Origin: JASFTV01 sp050050615
Lineage (GTDB): Bacteria > Desulfobacterota > DSM-4660 > Desulfatiglandales > HGW-15
DNA: 15,349 bases
Assembly (NCBI GenBank): GCA_050050615.1
Contig: JASFTV010000049.1
Coordinates: 1-15,349, forward strand
Direction of reading: 5' to 3'
A program made the translations under genes and the position numbers. Positions 1-6,518 of the stretch are shown here, piece by piece (positions within the stretch are counted from its first letter, which is position 1; every line of letters begins with the position of its first letter). The notes beneath the pieces are model-generated. The model was not told the origin of the DNA, ran no database searches, and worked only from the letters and a program-made list of their open reading frames with translations.

Positions 1-2
1 TA

Positions 3-557
3 AAGCAAGGCGTGATTCTGGACCTGGGAACCGGTCCGGGATATCTCCCCATCGAAATCGTCAAGAGGTCCCCCTCCATCAGAGTTGACGGCATTGACTT
101 GAGCAGCAGACTTATAAAGATGGCCCGAGCGAATGCACAGAGGGAGGGGTTCGCTGATAGATTGCATTTTGAGACAGGCAACGCGGCCCAACTCCGATTC
201 GAGGAGGCATCCTATGACATGGTCATCAGCACCGGCATGTTGCACGTGCTCAGGGACCCTGTGAAGGTATTGAAAGAATGCTACCGCATACTCAAGCCGG
301 AGGGGGAGGCCTGGATTTATGATCCTGCAAGGGTCTCATCTCACATGGATATCAAGAGGTGGAAAGCTTCCCTGACCATTCCGGAAAGGTTTATGTACCT
401 CTTATTCGCACTCTTCACTCGCATGAACCCGCCTCATAGATATCTTCAAGAGCAGGTTGGTGCGCTGATCGCTGCGACACCTTTCAAAATACGCTCGATT
501 AAAGAAGAAAAAGAGGAGATAAGGATCAAGCTGCGAAAACCATCATTGAAGACATAG
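3..557 (+). CDS. Class I SAM-dependent methyltransferase, 3' part (5' end outside window)
   Basis: The reading frame is open back to the window edge, so the GTG at 12 lies inside the gene and the true start is upstream. Motif I (glycine-rich SAM loop) is seen as LDLGTGPGYLPIE, followed by the acidic motif II in VDGIDLS, where the Asp should contact the ribose of SAM. Further on come DMVISTGMLHVLRDP and a YRILKPEG motif, the order seen in UbiE/methyltransferase-11 type enzymes. It should transfer a methyl group from SAM to a small molecule or lipid-like acceptor in the cytoplasm, but the substrate cannot be read from the sequence. The C-terminal part has an aromatic stretch (RFMYLLFALFTRM) that may be a hydrophobic substrate lid. 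It ends with TAG at 555-557. Family call is firm, substrate unknown. Confidence 0.85.
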   Translation, partial: KQGVILDLGTGPGYLPIEIVKRSPSIRVDGIDLSSRLIKMARANAQREGFADRLHFETGNAAQLRFEEASYDMVISTGMLHVLRDPVKVLKECYRILKPEGEAWIYDPARVSSHMDIKRWKASLTIPERFMYLLFALFTRMNPPHRYLQEQVGALIAATPFKIRSIKEEKEEIRIKLRKPSLKT

Positions 558-569
558 CTCAGATCATTC

Positions 570-682
570 TTGTCCAAAAACGAATCGGTGCTCATGGGAA
601 CCTGAATTTTGGACAACATGGACATCGTGGAAAAACATGCGCTTATATGGTGGGAACCTTGGATTTTTGTTTATTTTGGACA
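570..682. repeat. Repeated TTTTGGACA / GGGAACCT elements, one in inverted orientation
   Basis: TTGTCCAAAA at 570-579 is the exact reverse complement of TTTTGGACAA at 607-616. TTTTGGACA recurs at 674-682. GGGAACCT occurs at 596-603 and again at 652-659, each time ahead of a TTTTGGACA copy. The block fills the gap between the methyltransferase and the carbonic-anhydrase-like gene. It could be a regulator binding array, a long-loop hairpin after the methyltransferase stop, or a duplicated remnant. No T-run follows the inverted repeat, so it is not a standard terminator. Confidence 0.5.
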
Positions 683-721
683 CCAGTGAGCTCAGATGCG
701 AATCCGACAGTGGCAACACAT

Positions 722-728
722 GAGGAGG
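722..728 (+). promoter_or_regulatory. Ribosome binding site of the carbonic-anhydrase-like gene
   Basis: GAGGAGG lies eight bases before the ATG at 737. It decides in favour of that start over the in-frame ATG at 647, which has no such site and would add thirty residues unlike the family. Confidence 0.75.
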
Positions 729-736
729 ATGCGGAA

Positions 737-1261
737 ATGATGAGAAGTTTTAATGGCAAGGAACCGAAAATCGCGCAATCCGCTTTTGTCAGCGAAGCAG
801 CCTATGTGATTGGGGATGTAGAGATCGGCGAAGGATCCAATGTCTGGCCGGGATCGGTGATCAGGGCTGATCTCGGCCGCATTGAAATTGGTTGCAATAC
901 CTCTGTGGAGGATAACGCCGTCATCCACTCGGGCACACCTTCCGCGCCTGTTGGCGATGTGTCTATCGGGGATGAGGTGATCATCGGTCATGGTGCTGTT
1001 CTTAACTGCCGCAGCATCGGAAACAATGTCCTCATTGGTATGAATGCCACCATTCTCCATGATGCCGAAATTGGTCATAACTGTGTCATCGGGGCCGGCT
1101 GCGTGGTCGGACAGGGTATGAAAATTCCCGACAACTCCTTGGTGCTCGGGGTGCCCGGCAGGATCAAGGGCAAACCCACACCCGAGCAGTTGTGGTGGGC
1201 AAAAGGTGGCATTCAGGAATATGTTAAATTGGTAAAGCAATACAAAGCGGAGGACCTTTAG
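737..1261 (+). CDS. Gamma-carbonic-anhydrase-like left-handed beta-helix protein
   Basis: 174 residues, the usual length for YrdA/PaaY/CaiE-type proteins. Hexapeptide repeats run from about residue 18 to 135 (VIGDVEIGEGSNVWPGS, VSIGDEVIIG, SIGNNVLIG, EIGHNCVIGAG), which build a trimeric left-handed beta helix, followed by a C-terminal helix ending in VKLVKQYK. The conserved Arg43/Asp45 pair (VIRADLG) is present. In the family, zinc is held at the trimer interface by three histidines. Here His64 and His85 are in place, but the position of the third (five residues after the second) is Asn90, and the Gln of the usual IQDN motif is Glu58. It may therefore not be an active carbonic anhydrase: a structural or acyl-CoA-pathway accessory role is possible. 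Start chosen by the GAGGAGG site at 722. It could supply bicarbonate/CO2 balance to the carbamate genes downstream, but that is inference. Confidence 0.85.
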   Translation: MMRSFNGKEPKIAQSAFVSEAAYVIGDVEIGEGSNVWPGSVIRADLGRIEIGCNTSVEDNAVIHSGTPSAPVGDVSIGDEVIIGHGAVLNCRSIGNNVLIGMNATILHDAEIGHNCVIGAGCVVGQGMKIPDNSLVLGVPGRIKGKPTPEQLWWAKGGIQEYVKLVKQYKAEDL

Positions 1262-1481
1262 TCGCTTTCAAAACCCCTCCCGCCTGTCCCTCCCTCCATT
1301 TCCTCCTGCCGGGCACAGGCCCAAAGACCTATGCGGTAAGGAATCCGGGCCAACAGGGTGTCGTTTTGGGCGGCGCAGCCTGCCACTCTTGACACGGCCT
1401 GAATGACCGGACTCCGAGAATCCATTAAACACCCCGATCAACGGGGAGAAAAATGGCATGCCTTCCTTCGTTTGATTGGTC

Positions 1482-1510
1482 TTGACACGACCAAGAACAT
1501 CGGATAATTG
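1482..1510 (+). promoter_or_regulatory. Candidate sigma-70-type promoter of the FadR-type regulator
   Basis: A perfect -35 hexamer TTGACA at 1482-1487 is followed by GATAAT at 1503-1508 (15-base spacer) or TAATTG at 1505-1510 (17-base spacer). Transcription would start near 1515 and leave a leader of about 130 bases before the regulator. The inverted repeat at 1515-1535 sits on the expected start site. Confidence 0.5.
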
Positions 1511-1514
1511 TCTA

Positions 1515-1535
1515 ATTGTTAAACATTTAAACAAT
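1515..1535. promoter_or_regulatory. Inverted repeat, candidate operator of the GntR-type regulator
   Basis: ATTGTT at 1515-1520 and AACAAT at 1530-1535 form a perfect 6-base dyad around the AT-rich 9-base centre AAACATTTA. It overlaps the predicted transcription start of the gene at 1650. GntR/FadR proteins bind short dyads as dimers and often repress their own promoter. It is not the classical TGGTnnnACCA core, so the match to this regulator rests on position only. Confidence 0.4.
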
Positions 1536-1649
1536 GGTAACGTTCAAAAGTGTTTGCATGGCCTGTTGTATTTGGGCAAGAGTCATTTTTCCGGCCATGG
1601 CATGGCTCGTCACCAAGAATGACGATTCCGCCGCTTCACAGGGACGCTC

Positions 1650-2390
1650 ATGCAACTCAAATTCGAGAAAGCCAAACCCAACAGAATCTTCCAGCATGTG
1701 GTGGTTCAGATCCAAAACGCTATCATCGACGGCAGTCTCAAGGCTGGAGACATGCTCCCCTCTGAAATGAAACTAAAGGACATGTTCGAGACCAGCAGGG
1801 GCACGATTCGTGAAGCCCTTCGCGTATTGGAACAGAAGGGTTTGATCGATATCAAAACGGGCGTAGGCGGCGGTGCTGTTGTCAAAGCGGTTGATACCCA
1901 AAAAATTGGGGAAAGCCTTGACCTTTTGATTCAATACCAAAAGGTGAGCTATGATCATCTTGCCGAGTTTAGAGAAGGTGTGGAAGGTATTGTTGCCGCC
2001 CTTGCCGCTAAAAGGGCAAGGAAAAGAGAGATCAAACGACTCAAAAGCCTTCTGGTTGAGGCCTGGAATCTACTCAAGGAAGAAAGCCCCGATAATGAAG
2101 CTTTTGTTCGGATTGACATGAAGCTTCACGTCGCACTGGCTGAAATCGCCAGAAATCCAGTCTACTTGGCCAACCTTCACGTGGTCCATGAAAAGATCCT
2201 TGGTTCTCATGAGCGGTTTTCTCTCAGGGGCAAACAGGTATTGACAAAGAACTATCAGGATCTCTGTGATATCGTCCAGGCCGTAGAGAATGGCGAAGCG
2301 GAAAAAGCTCGGGTACTGGCTCAACGTCACGTTCATCGATTCAATCGATACATGAAAAAAGAGCACCAAAAGCATGTTGACCGGCATTGA
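1650..2390 (+). CDS. GntR-family transcription regulator, FadR/FCD subfamily
   Basis: 246 residues. Residues about 10-78 form the GntR winged helix-turn-helix: GSLKAGDMLPSEMKL, then the recognition helix SRGTIREALRVLEQKGL and the wing KTGVGGGAVV. Residues about 95-235 are an all-helical FCD effector domain. Asp156 and His160 (DMKLH) and His227 fit the metal-ligand positions of FCD domains, but the remaining His, expected about 22 residues before His227, is Leu205/Cys206. Effector binding may therefore be metal-free, as in FadR itself. Such regulators sense acyl-CoA or small carboxylic acids and usually control the catabolic genes beside them, so the genes from 2646 on are the likely targets. 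The ribosome site is weak (GGGAC before the ATG). A promoter and dyad upstream suggest autoregulation. The effector cannot be deduced. Confidence 0.88.
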   Translation: MQLKFEKAKPNRIFQHVVVQIQNAIIDGSLKAGDMLPSEMKLKDMFETSRGTIREALRVLEQKGLIDIKTGVGGGAVVKAVDTQKIGESLDLLIQYQKVSYDHLAEFREGVEGIVAALAAKRARKREIKRLKSLLVEAWNLLKEESPDNEAFVRIDMKLHVALAEIARNPVYLANLHVVHEKILGSHERFSLRGKQVLTKNYQDLCDIVQAVENGEAEKARVLAQRHVHRFNRYMKKEHQKHVDRH

Positions 2391-2426
2391 GGCTGCTTTC
2401 TCAGAAATCGAGACCAGGACTGACTC

Positions 2427-2447
2427 AGAGGCGATTCCAACGCCTCT
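2427..2447 (+). terminator. Perfect stem-loop after the regulator gene (no T-run)
   Basis: AGAGGCG at 2427-2433 pairs perfectly with CGCCTCT at 2441-2447 around the loop ATTCCAA, 36 bases after the regulator stop. The following bases are ATGAAGATG, with no U-tract. It may be a weak or Rho-assisted terminator, or an mRNA-stabilising hairpin separating the regulator from the aminotransferase gene. Confidence 0.35.
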
Positions 2448-2645
2448 ATGAAGATGCCTTTAGATCCGAATCTCTCCGGGCTCATGAGGTGATGGGTTCA
2501 CACAGCAGGCGGAAAGAGCAAGAACTATGAAATTCGGCCTTTTCTGGTTCTTCCTCTGCGCCGTTATTATTGGCAAAACCACGCACATTTGCTTACTGTT
2601 GAAGCAGGTGGCTGTCTCACACCCAAATAGAAGGGAGGCTTCGTT

Positions 2646-3845
2646 ATGGACTCACAATATTATATTGGGTTGGAAGACAGATACGGTGCCCACAATTACA
2701 AACCCCTTGATGTCGTCCTTGAACGGGGTGAGGGCATCTGGGTCTGGGATGTGGAGGGCCATAAATATATGGATTGCCTGTCAGCCTATTCAGCGGTCAA
2801 CCAGGGCCATTGCCATCCAAAAATCATGCGTGCCATGATGGAACAGGCCCAGAAGCTGACGCTCACCTCCAGGGCTTTCCGCAATGAGCAGTTGGGTCTA
2901 TTTTATGAAGAGATCTGCAGATTGACCTCCTCCCACAAGGTGCTGCCCATGAATAGTGGCGCGGAGGCCGTGGAAACGGTTGTTAAAGCGGTTCGAAAGT
3001 GGGGATACACGATCAAGGGGGTCCCGGAAGATCAGGCTGAAATCATCGTCTGTGAAAACAATTTCCACGGACGGACCATCACCATTGTGGGATTCAGCAC
3101 GGATGAACAATCTCGGGGAGATTTTGGCCCTTTTACCCCCGGTTTCAAGATCATTCCTTTTGGCAATGCCGGTGCACTGCGCAAAGCGATCACGTCAAAT
3201 ACAGTCGCCTTTCTCGTGGAACCGATTCAGGGAGAAGCCGGCGTTATTATTCCGCCGGCAGGATACTTGAAGGAGGTCAAGGAGATTTGCGAAAAGAACG
3301 ACATGGTCCTGATTCTGGATGAGATCCAGACCGGCCTGGGCCGAACAGGGAAACTGCTGGCCGAGGAGCATGACGGCGTCGAGTCGGATCTGACCTTGAT
3401 TGGTAAAGCCCTTTCCGGTGGTTTCTACCCCATATCCGCAGTGCTCTCAAATATTGAGGTGCTCGGCGTGTTGCGTCCAGGAGAGCACGGAAGCACCTTT
3501 GGTGGCAACCCCCTTGCCTGTGCCGTGGCAAGAACAGCTATCAGGGTTTTGGTTGAGGAAAACATGATTGAAAACGCCGCTCTCATGGGTGAATACTTTC
3601 TCTCCGGTCTGTCCGGGATAGAAAGCCCTTACATCAAAGAAATCCGGGGCAAGGGTCTTATGATCGGCATCGAACTCGTGCCTGAGGCCGGCGGTGCCCG
3701 ACCATTTTGCGAGAAGCTGATGTCAAAAGGATTGCTCTGCAAGGAAACCCATGAACATACCCTCCGTATTGCACCGCCCCTGATTATCCAAAAAGAGGAG
3801 GTGGACTGGGCCCTGGAAAGAATTGAATGGGTTCTAACCCGCTAG
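2646..3845 (+). CDS. rocD: Ornithine aminotransferase (class III, PLP-dependent)
   Basis: 399 residues, the full length of ornithine-oxo-acid transaminases. It moves the delta-amino group of ornithine to 2-oxoglutarate, giving glutamate-5-semialdehyde (pyrroline-5-carboxylate) and glutamate. The N-terminal stretch YGAHNYKPLDVVLERGEGIW and the substrate-pocket motif SAYSAVNQGHCHPKI are hallmarks of this enzyme rather than of GABA or acetylornithine transaminases. The PLP site is complete: Asp225 in LILDEIQTGLGRTG contacts the pyridine nitrogen and Lys254 in IGKALSGGFYP forms the Schiff base. HGSTFGGNPLA follows as expected. A GGGAGG site at 2633-2638, seven bases before the ATG, supports the start. 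It heads a same-strand run with a GTPase and carbamate kinase, consistent with ornithine or arginine use. The call is firm. Confidence 0.93.
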   Translation: MDSQYYIGLEDRYGAHNYKPLDVVLERGEGIWVWDVEGHKYMDCLSAYSAVNQGHCHPKIMRAMMEQAQKLTLTSRAFRNEQLGLFYEEICRLTSSHKVLPMNSGAEAVETVVKAVRKWGYTIKGVPEDQAEIIVCENNFHGRTITIVGFSTDEQSRGDFGPFTPGFKIIPFGNAGALRKAITSNTVAFLVEPIQGEAGVIIPPAGYLKEVKEICEKNDMVLILDEIQTGLGRTGKLLAEEHDGVESDLTLIGKALSGGFYPISAVLSNIEVLGVLRPGEHGSTFGGNPLACAVARTAIRVLVEENMIENAALMGEYFLSGLSGIESPYIKEIRGKGLMIGIELVPEAGGARPFCEKLMSKGLLCKETHEHTLRIAPPLIIQKEEVDWALERIEWVLTR

Positions 3846-3938
3846 CAGAGGATACGCTGTGTTGAATAAGACAAATGAAATTAGTTCATGTGCAGCCTCT
3901 TCTTTGAGGTTGCAACGCAAGCTGCCGAAAACAGTATT

Positions 3939-3968
3939 TTGACACCCTCTCAGGGGAGAGCGGAATAT
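3939..3968 (+). promoter_or_regulatory. Possible internal promoter before the GTPase gene
   Basis: TTGACA at 3939-3944 is followed after 18 bases by GAATAT at 3963-3968, within the 223-base gap between the aminotransferase and the GTPase gene. The gap is longer than usual inside an operon, so a separate start for GTPase and carbamate kinase is reasonable. The -10 match is only fair. Confidence 0.35.
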
Positions 3969-4051
3969 GAAAAGGGGATTGATTCCATAGACTGCTCGAC
4001 CCTTTCTGGTATAACTGCACAAGAATGTGCGGCCACATGACCCGATTTTCC

Positions 4052-4060
4052 GGGGAGGAG
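4052..4060 (+). promoter_or_regulatory. Ribosome binding site of the GTPase gene
   Basis: GGGGAGGAG lies eight bases before the ATG at 4069 and selects it over the in-frame ATG at 4027, whose extra 14 residues (including HDPIFRG) do not resemble the family. Confidence 0.8.
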
Positions 4061-4068
4061 TTTGTTTC

Positions 4069-5409
4069 ATGGAAAAGGTCATCATCATGGGCGCCGGAGG
4101 CCGAGATTTCCATAACTTCAATGTCTATTTTAAGGACAACTCCCGTTACGAGGTCATCGCTTTTACAGCTGCACAGATTCCGGACATTGAGGGGCGCCTC
4201 TATCCATCAGAGCTTTCAGGAAATCTTTATCCCGAAGGGATACCCGTCTACCCCGAAGACGAGCTCCCGGACTTAATCCGAGAGCACAAGGTCGATCTGG
4301 TCGCGCTTTCTTACAGCGACATCCCTCATGTTCAAGTGATGCACAAAGCGAGCATCACCATGTCAGAAGGCGCGGATTTCATCCTTATCGGAGCCACGTA
4401 CACCATGCTCAAGGCCGAAAAACCCGTCGTGGCGGTCTGTGCTGTGAGAACGGGCTGTGGAAAATCACAGACTACCCGCAAGGTGTGCGAGATTCTCCGG
4501 GGTTTAAACAAAAGCGTTGTGGTCGTCCGACACCCTATGCCTTACGGAGATCTACTAAAACAGGTGGTACAACGCTTTTCATCCTATGACGACTTCGAAA
4601 AGCACCAGTGTACCATCGAGGAGAGAGAAGAATACGAACCCCTCGTTGATCAGGGTATCGTGGTGTATGCAGGGGTAGACTATGGGCGGATTCTAAAAGC
4701 AGCGGAAATGGAAGCGGATGTGATCGTCTGGGATGGTGGGAACAATGACACCCCTTTTTATTTCCCGGATGTGCACATTGTCCTTTTTGACCCTCATCGC
4801 CCGGGTCACGAATTGCTCTATTATCCAGGTGAAACGAACCTACGAATGGCGGACATCGCCATTATCAACAAAGTGGATACGGCGCCCTCAGAGAATGCGG
4901 AGCGGGTCCGAAAAAACATCGAGAGGTACGCACCCAGGGCACAAATTCTGCTGGCAGAATCCCCGGTCCTCGTAAGCCGACCAGAGGAAATCCGAGGCAG
5001 TCGCGTTTTGGTGGTGGAGGACGGCCCCACGCTGACCCACGGTGAGATGTCTTACGGCGCAGGGTTGATTGCCGCCAGCACCTTCAATGCGGGCGAGGTC
5101 GTTGATCCCCGTCCCTTCGCGGTGGGGACCATCAAGGAAACCTATCGCCTTTATCCCCACATAGGACCCGTACTGCCAGCGATGGGGTATAGCAAGCATC
5201 AGATTCGTGACCTGGAACATACCATTAATCAGGCCGATTGCGACCTGGTCATCTTCGCTACCCCCATCCAATTGACCCGAATTCTAGCCATCGACAAGCC
5301 GACCCTTCGGGTCCGCTATGAGTACCTGGATCGCGGTGAGCCTTCCTTGGAGGATACCCTTTTAAAGCGACTGAAGGGGTTCGGCCTGGAAGGCCGTTTT
5401 GTGTCTTAA
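4069..5409 (+). CDS. Cyclic 2,3-diphosphoglycerate synthetase-type predicted GTPase
   Basis: 446 residues, close to the archaeal cyclic 2,3-diphosphoglycerate synthetase. Residues 1-120 form a Rossmann-like domain starting VIIMGAGGRDFHNFNVYF. A P-loop NTPase core follows: Walker A RTGCGKSQ at 127-134, a Walker-B-like strand VIVWDGGNNDTPF with Asp222, and the guanine-specificity motif NKVD at 267-270. In methanogens this family closes 2,3-diphosphoglycerate to the cyclic form at the expense of ATP. Bacterial relatives are usually listed only as predicted GTPases and occur with amino-acid and carbamate catabolism genes, where their job is not known to me. Here the gene ends 15 bases before carbamate kinase, so the two are almost surely co-transcribed. 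A role in handling acyl-phosphates such as carbamoyl phosphate is possible, but that is inference. Family call firm, reaction uncertain. Confidence 0.82.
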   Translation: MEKVIIMGAGGRDFHNFNVYFKDNSRYEVIAFTAAQIPDIEGRLYPSELSGNLYPEGIPVYPEDELPDLIREHKVDLVALSYSDIPHVQVMHKASITMSEGADFILIGATYTMLKAEKPVVAVCAVRTGCGKSQTTRKVCEILRGLNKSVVVVRHPMPYGDLLKQVVQRFSSYDDFEKHQCTIEEREEYEPLVDQGIVVYAGVDYGRILKAAEMEADVIVWDGGNNDTPFYFPDVHIVLFDPHRPGHELLYYPGETNLRMADIAIINKVDTAPSENAERVRKNIERYAPRAQILLAESPVLVSRPEEIRGSRVLVVEDGPTLTHGEMSYGAGLIAASTFNAGEVVDPRPFAVGTIKETYRLYPHIGPVLPAMGYSKHQIRDLEHTINQADCDLVIFATPIQLTRILAIDKPTLRVRYEYLDRGEPSLEDTLLKRLKGFGLEGRFVS

Positions 5410-5411
5410 AT

Positions 5412-5417
5412 GAGGGG
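5412..5417 (+). promoter_or_regulatory. Ribosome binding site of carbamate kinase
   Basis: GAGGGG lies seven bases before the ATG at 5425. It overlaps the alternative ATG at 5410, directly after the GTPase stop, and so rules that start out. Confidence 0.7.
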
Positions 5418-5424
5418 ATTGCCC

Positions 5425-6372
5425 ATGAAAAAGAAACCCGAAAAGGAAATCTTACTCGTGGCCCTCGGCGGGAATGCGCTCATCCGCAAGGGCCAGGTGG
5501 GCACCGTGGAAGAGCAGTTCGAGAATTTGAAAATTCCCATACGCCAAGTCGCCAGGCTCTCGCGACACTACAATATCATCCTCACCCATGGGAACGGCCC
5601 CCAGGTGGGCAACCTGCTCCTGCAGCAAGAATACTGCGATGCGGTCCCCCCTCTGCCTTTGGAAATCCTGGTGGCCCAGACCCAGGGCCAGATCGGGTAT
5701 ATGATCGAGTCGACACTGGATACCGAGCTCATGGAAATGGGGGTTCACACGGAACAAGAGTTGGTCAGCCTTCTCAGTTATGTGGTGGTCGATGAAAAGG
5801 ATCCCGCCTTCCAGGACCCCTCTAAACCGATCGGACCCGTCTATACGGAGGAAAAGGCCACGACCCTCCCCTACCCGACCCGAAAAACCCCCCAAGGATA
5901 CAGGCGTGTCGTCGCCTCTCCGAGGCCTGTCACCATCGTTGAAAAGCGGGAGATCAAAAGACTTATCAGCATGGGCTTTATCGTCATTTGTTGCGGAGGC
6001 GGGGGCATCCCGGTGATCCGGGAAGGGAGAACCTTCTATGGCGTGGATGCGGTCATTGATAAAGATCTTGCCAGCGCCAAGCTGGCTGAGGAGGTGGGCG
6101 TGGGGACCTTCCTCATGGCCACCGACGTTGAAGGTGCCGCAATTCGCTACGGAACGCCGAAGCAGAAATTTCTTCGCAAGTTGACCGTATCGGAGGCTGC
6201 CCGCTATCTGAGGGAAGGCCATTTCCCGGCCGGCTCCATGGGTCCTAAAATTGAGGCGGCCATGCAGTTTGTACAGAGGGGTGGCAAAAAAGCTGTGATC
6301 ACCTGCATCGAAGCCATTGAGGACGCACTGGCCGGCAAAGCCGGGACCGAAGTGATCATAGATGGGCCCTAA
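5425..6372 (+). CDS. arcC: Carbamate kinase
   Basis: 315 residues, the usual size. It catalyses carbamoyl phosphate + ADP to ATP + carbamate, which breaks down to ammonia and CO2, and is the energy-yielding last step of arginine, citrulline or ureide fermentation. Amino-acid-kinase-fold motifs are all present: VALGGNALI near residue 13, THGNGPQVGNLLLQQE from residue 54, AQTQGQIGY, VASPRPVTIVE, CCGGGGIPV, and the nucleotide-site motif VIDKDLASAKLAEEVG with Asp212-Lys213-Asp214. PAGSMGPKIEAA, typical for carbamate kinase, lies near the C terminus. Start chosen at 5425 by the GAGGGG site. It follows the GTPase gene with a 15-base gap. No ornithine, putrescine or oxamate carbamoyltransferase is in the window, so the carbamoyl phosphate source must be coded elsewhere or be unusual. 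Confidence 0.94.
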   Translation: MKKKPEKEILLVALGGNALIRKGQVGTVEEQFENLKIPIRQVARLSRHYNIILTHGNGPQVGNLLLQQEYCDAVPPLPLEILVAQTQGQIGYMIESTLDTELMEMGVHTEQELVSLLSYVVVDEKDPAFQDPSKPIGPVYTEEKATTLPYPTRKTPQGYRRVVASPRPVTIVEKREIKRLISMGFIVICCGGGGIPVIREGRTFYGVDAVIDKDLASAKLAEEVGVGTFLMATDVEGAAIRYGTPKQKFLRKLTVSEAARYLREGHFPAGSMGPKIEAAMQFVQRGGKKAVITCIEAIEDALAGKAGTEVIIDGP

Positions 6373-6506
6373 CAGCTGTACACCATTTTTTTCATGACCC
6401 CATAGCTTTTCAGTATTCCTGGGCTCCCCATCACGCTCCGAAGGCATGGCCGTCAATATGGCGGGCTCATTACCATGACAACGATTTTATGCTCTCACTA
6501 GTAACA

Positions 6507-6510
6507 GGGG
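6507..6510 (+). promoter_or_regulatory. Ribosome binding site of the AlaX-like gene
   Basis: GGGG (in AGGGGA), eight bases before the ATG at 6519, favours that start over the in-frame ATG at 6489, which lacks a site. The sequence from MKKTLDPRMHSAEH also fits the family N terminus. Confidence 0.55.
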
Positions 6511-6518
6511 ATTCTCGC

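Larger units (their letters stand above)
1262..1649. other. Non-coding interval between the carbonic-anhydrase-like gene and the regulator
   Basis: No convincing gene is seen here. Short open frames lack ribosome sites and family likeness. It holds a short hairpin at 1432-1446 (CCCCG, loop ATCAA, CGGGG, no T-run), a promoter-like pair at 1482-1510 and an AT-rich inverted repeat at 1515-1535. The rest, including the leader 1536-1649, shows nothing recognisable. Confidence 0.6.

Noticed and set aside
647..736. N-terminal extension of the carbonic-anhydrase-like protein from the ATG at 647
   Set aside because: No ribosome site there. The extra residues do not fit the family, and GAGGAGG at 722 supports the ATG at 737.
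692..1240. 182-codon open frame on the minus strand
   Set aside because: It lies opposite the hexapeptide-repeat protein. The repetitive glycine and isoleucine codons leave the other strand open.
1432..1446. CCCCG-ATCAA-CGGGG hairpin as terminator of the carbonic-anhydrase-like gene
   Set aside because: It lies about 170 bases after the stop and is followed by purines rather than T's on the plus strand. It is kept only as a note.
2527..2838. Open frame beginning with a hydrophobic, signal-like stretch (FGLFWFFLCAVIIG)
   Set aside because: Most of it overlaps the aminotransferase gene in another frame, and no ribosome site precedes it. The hydrophobic start is probably chance.
5452..6456. 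334-codon open frame on the minus strand
   Set aside because: It lies opposite the clear carbamate kinase gene, has no family likeness or ribosome site, and is a codon-structure shadow.
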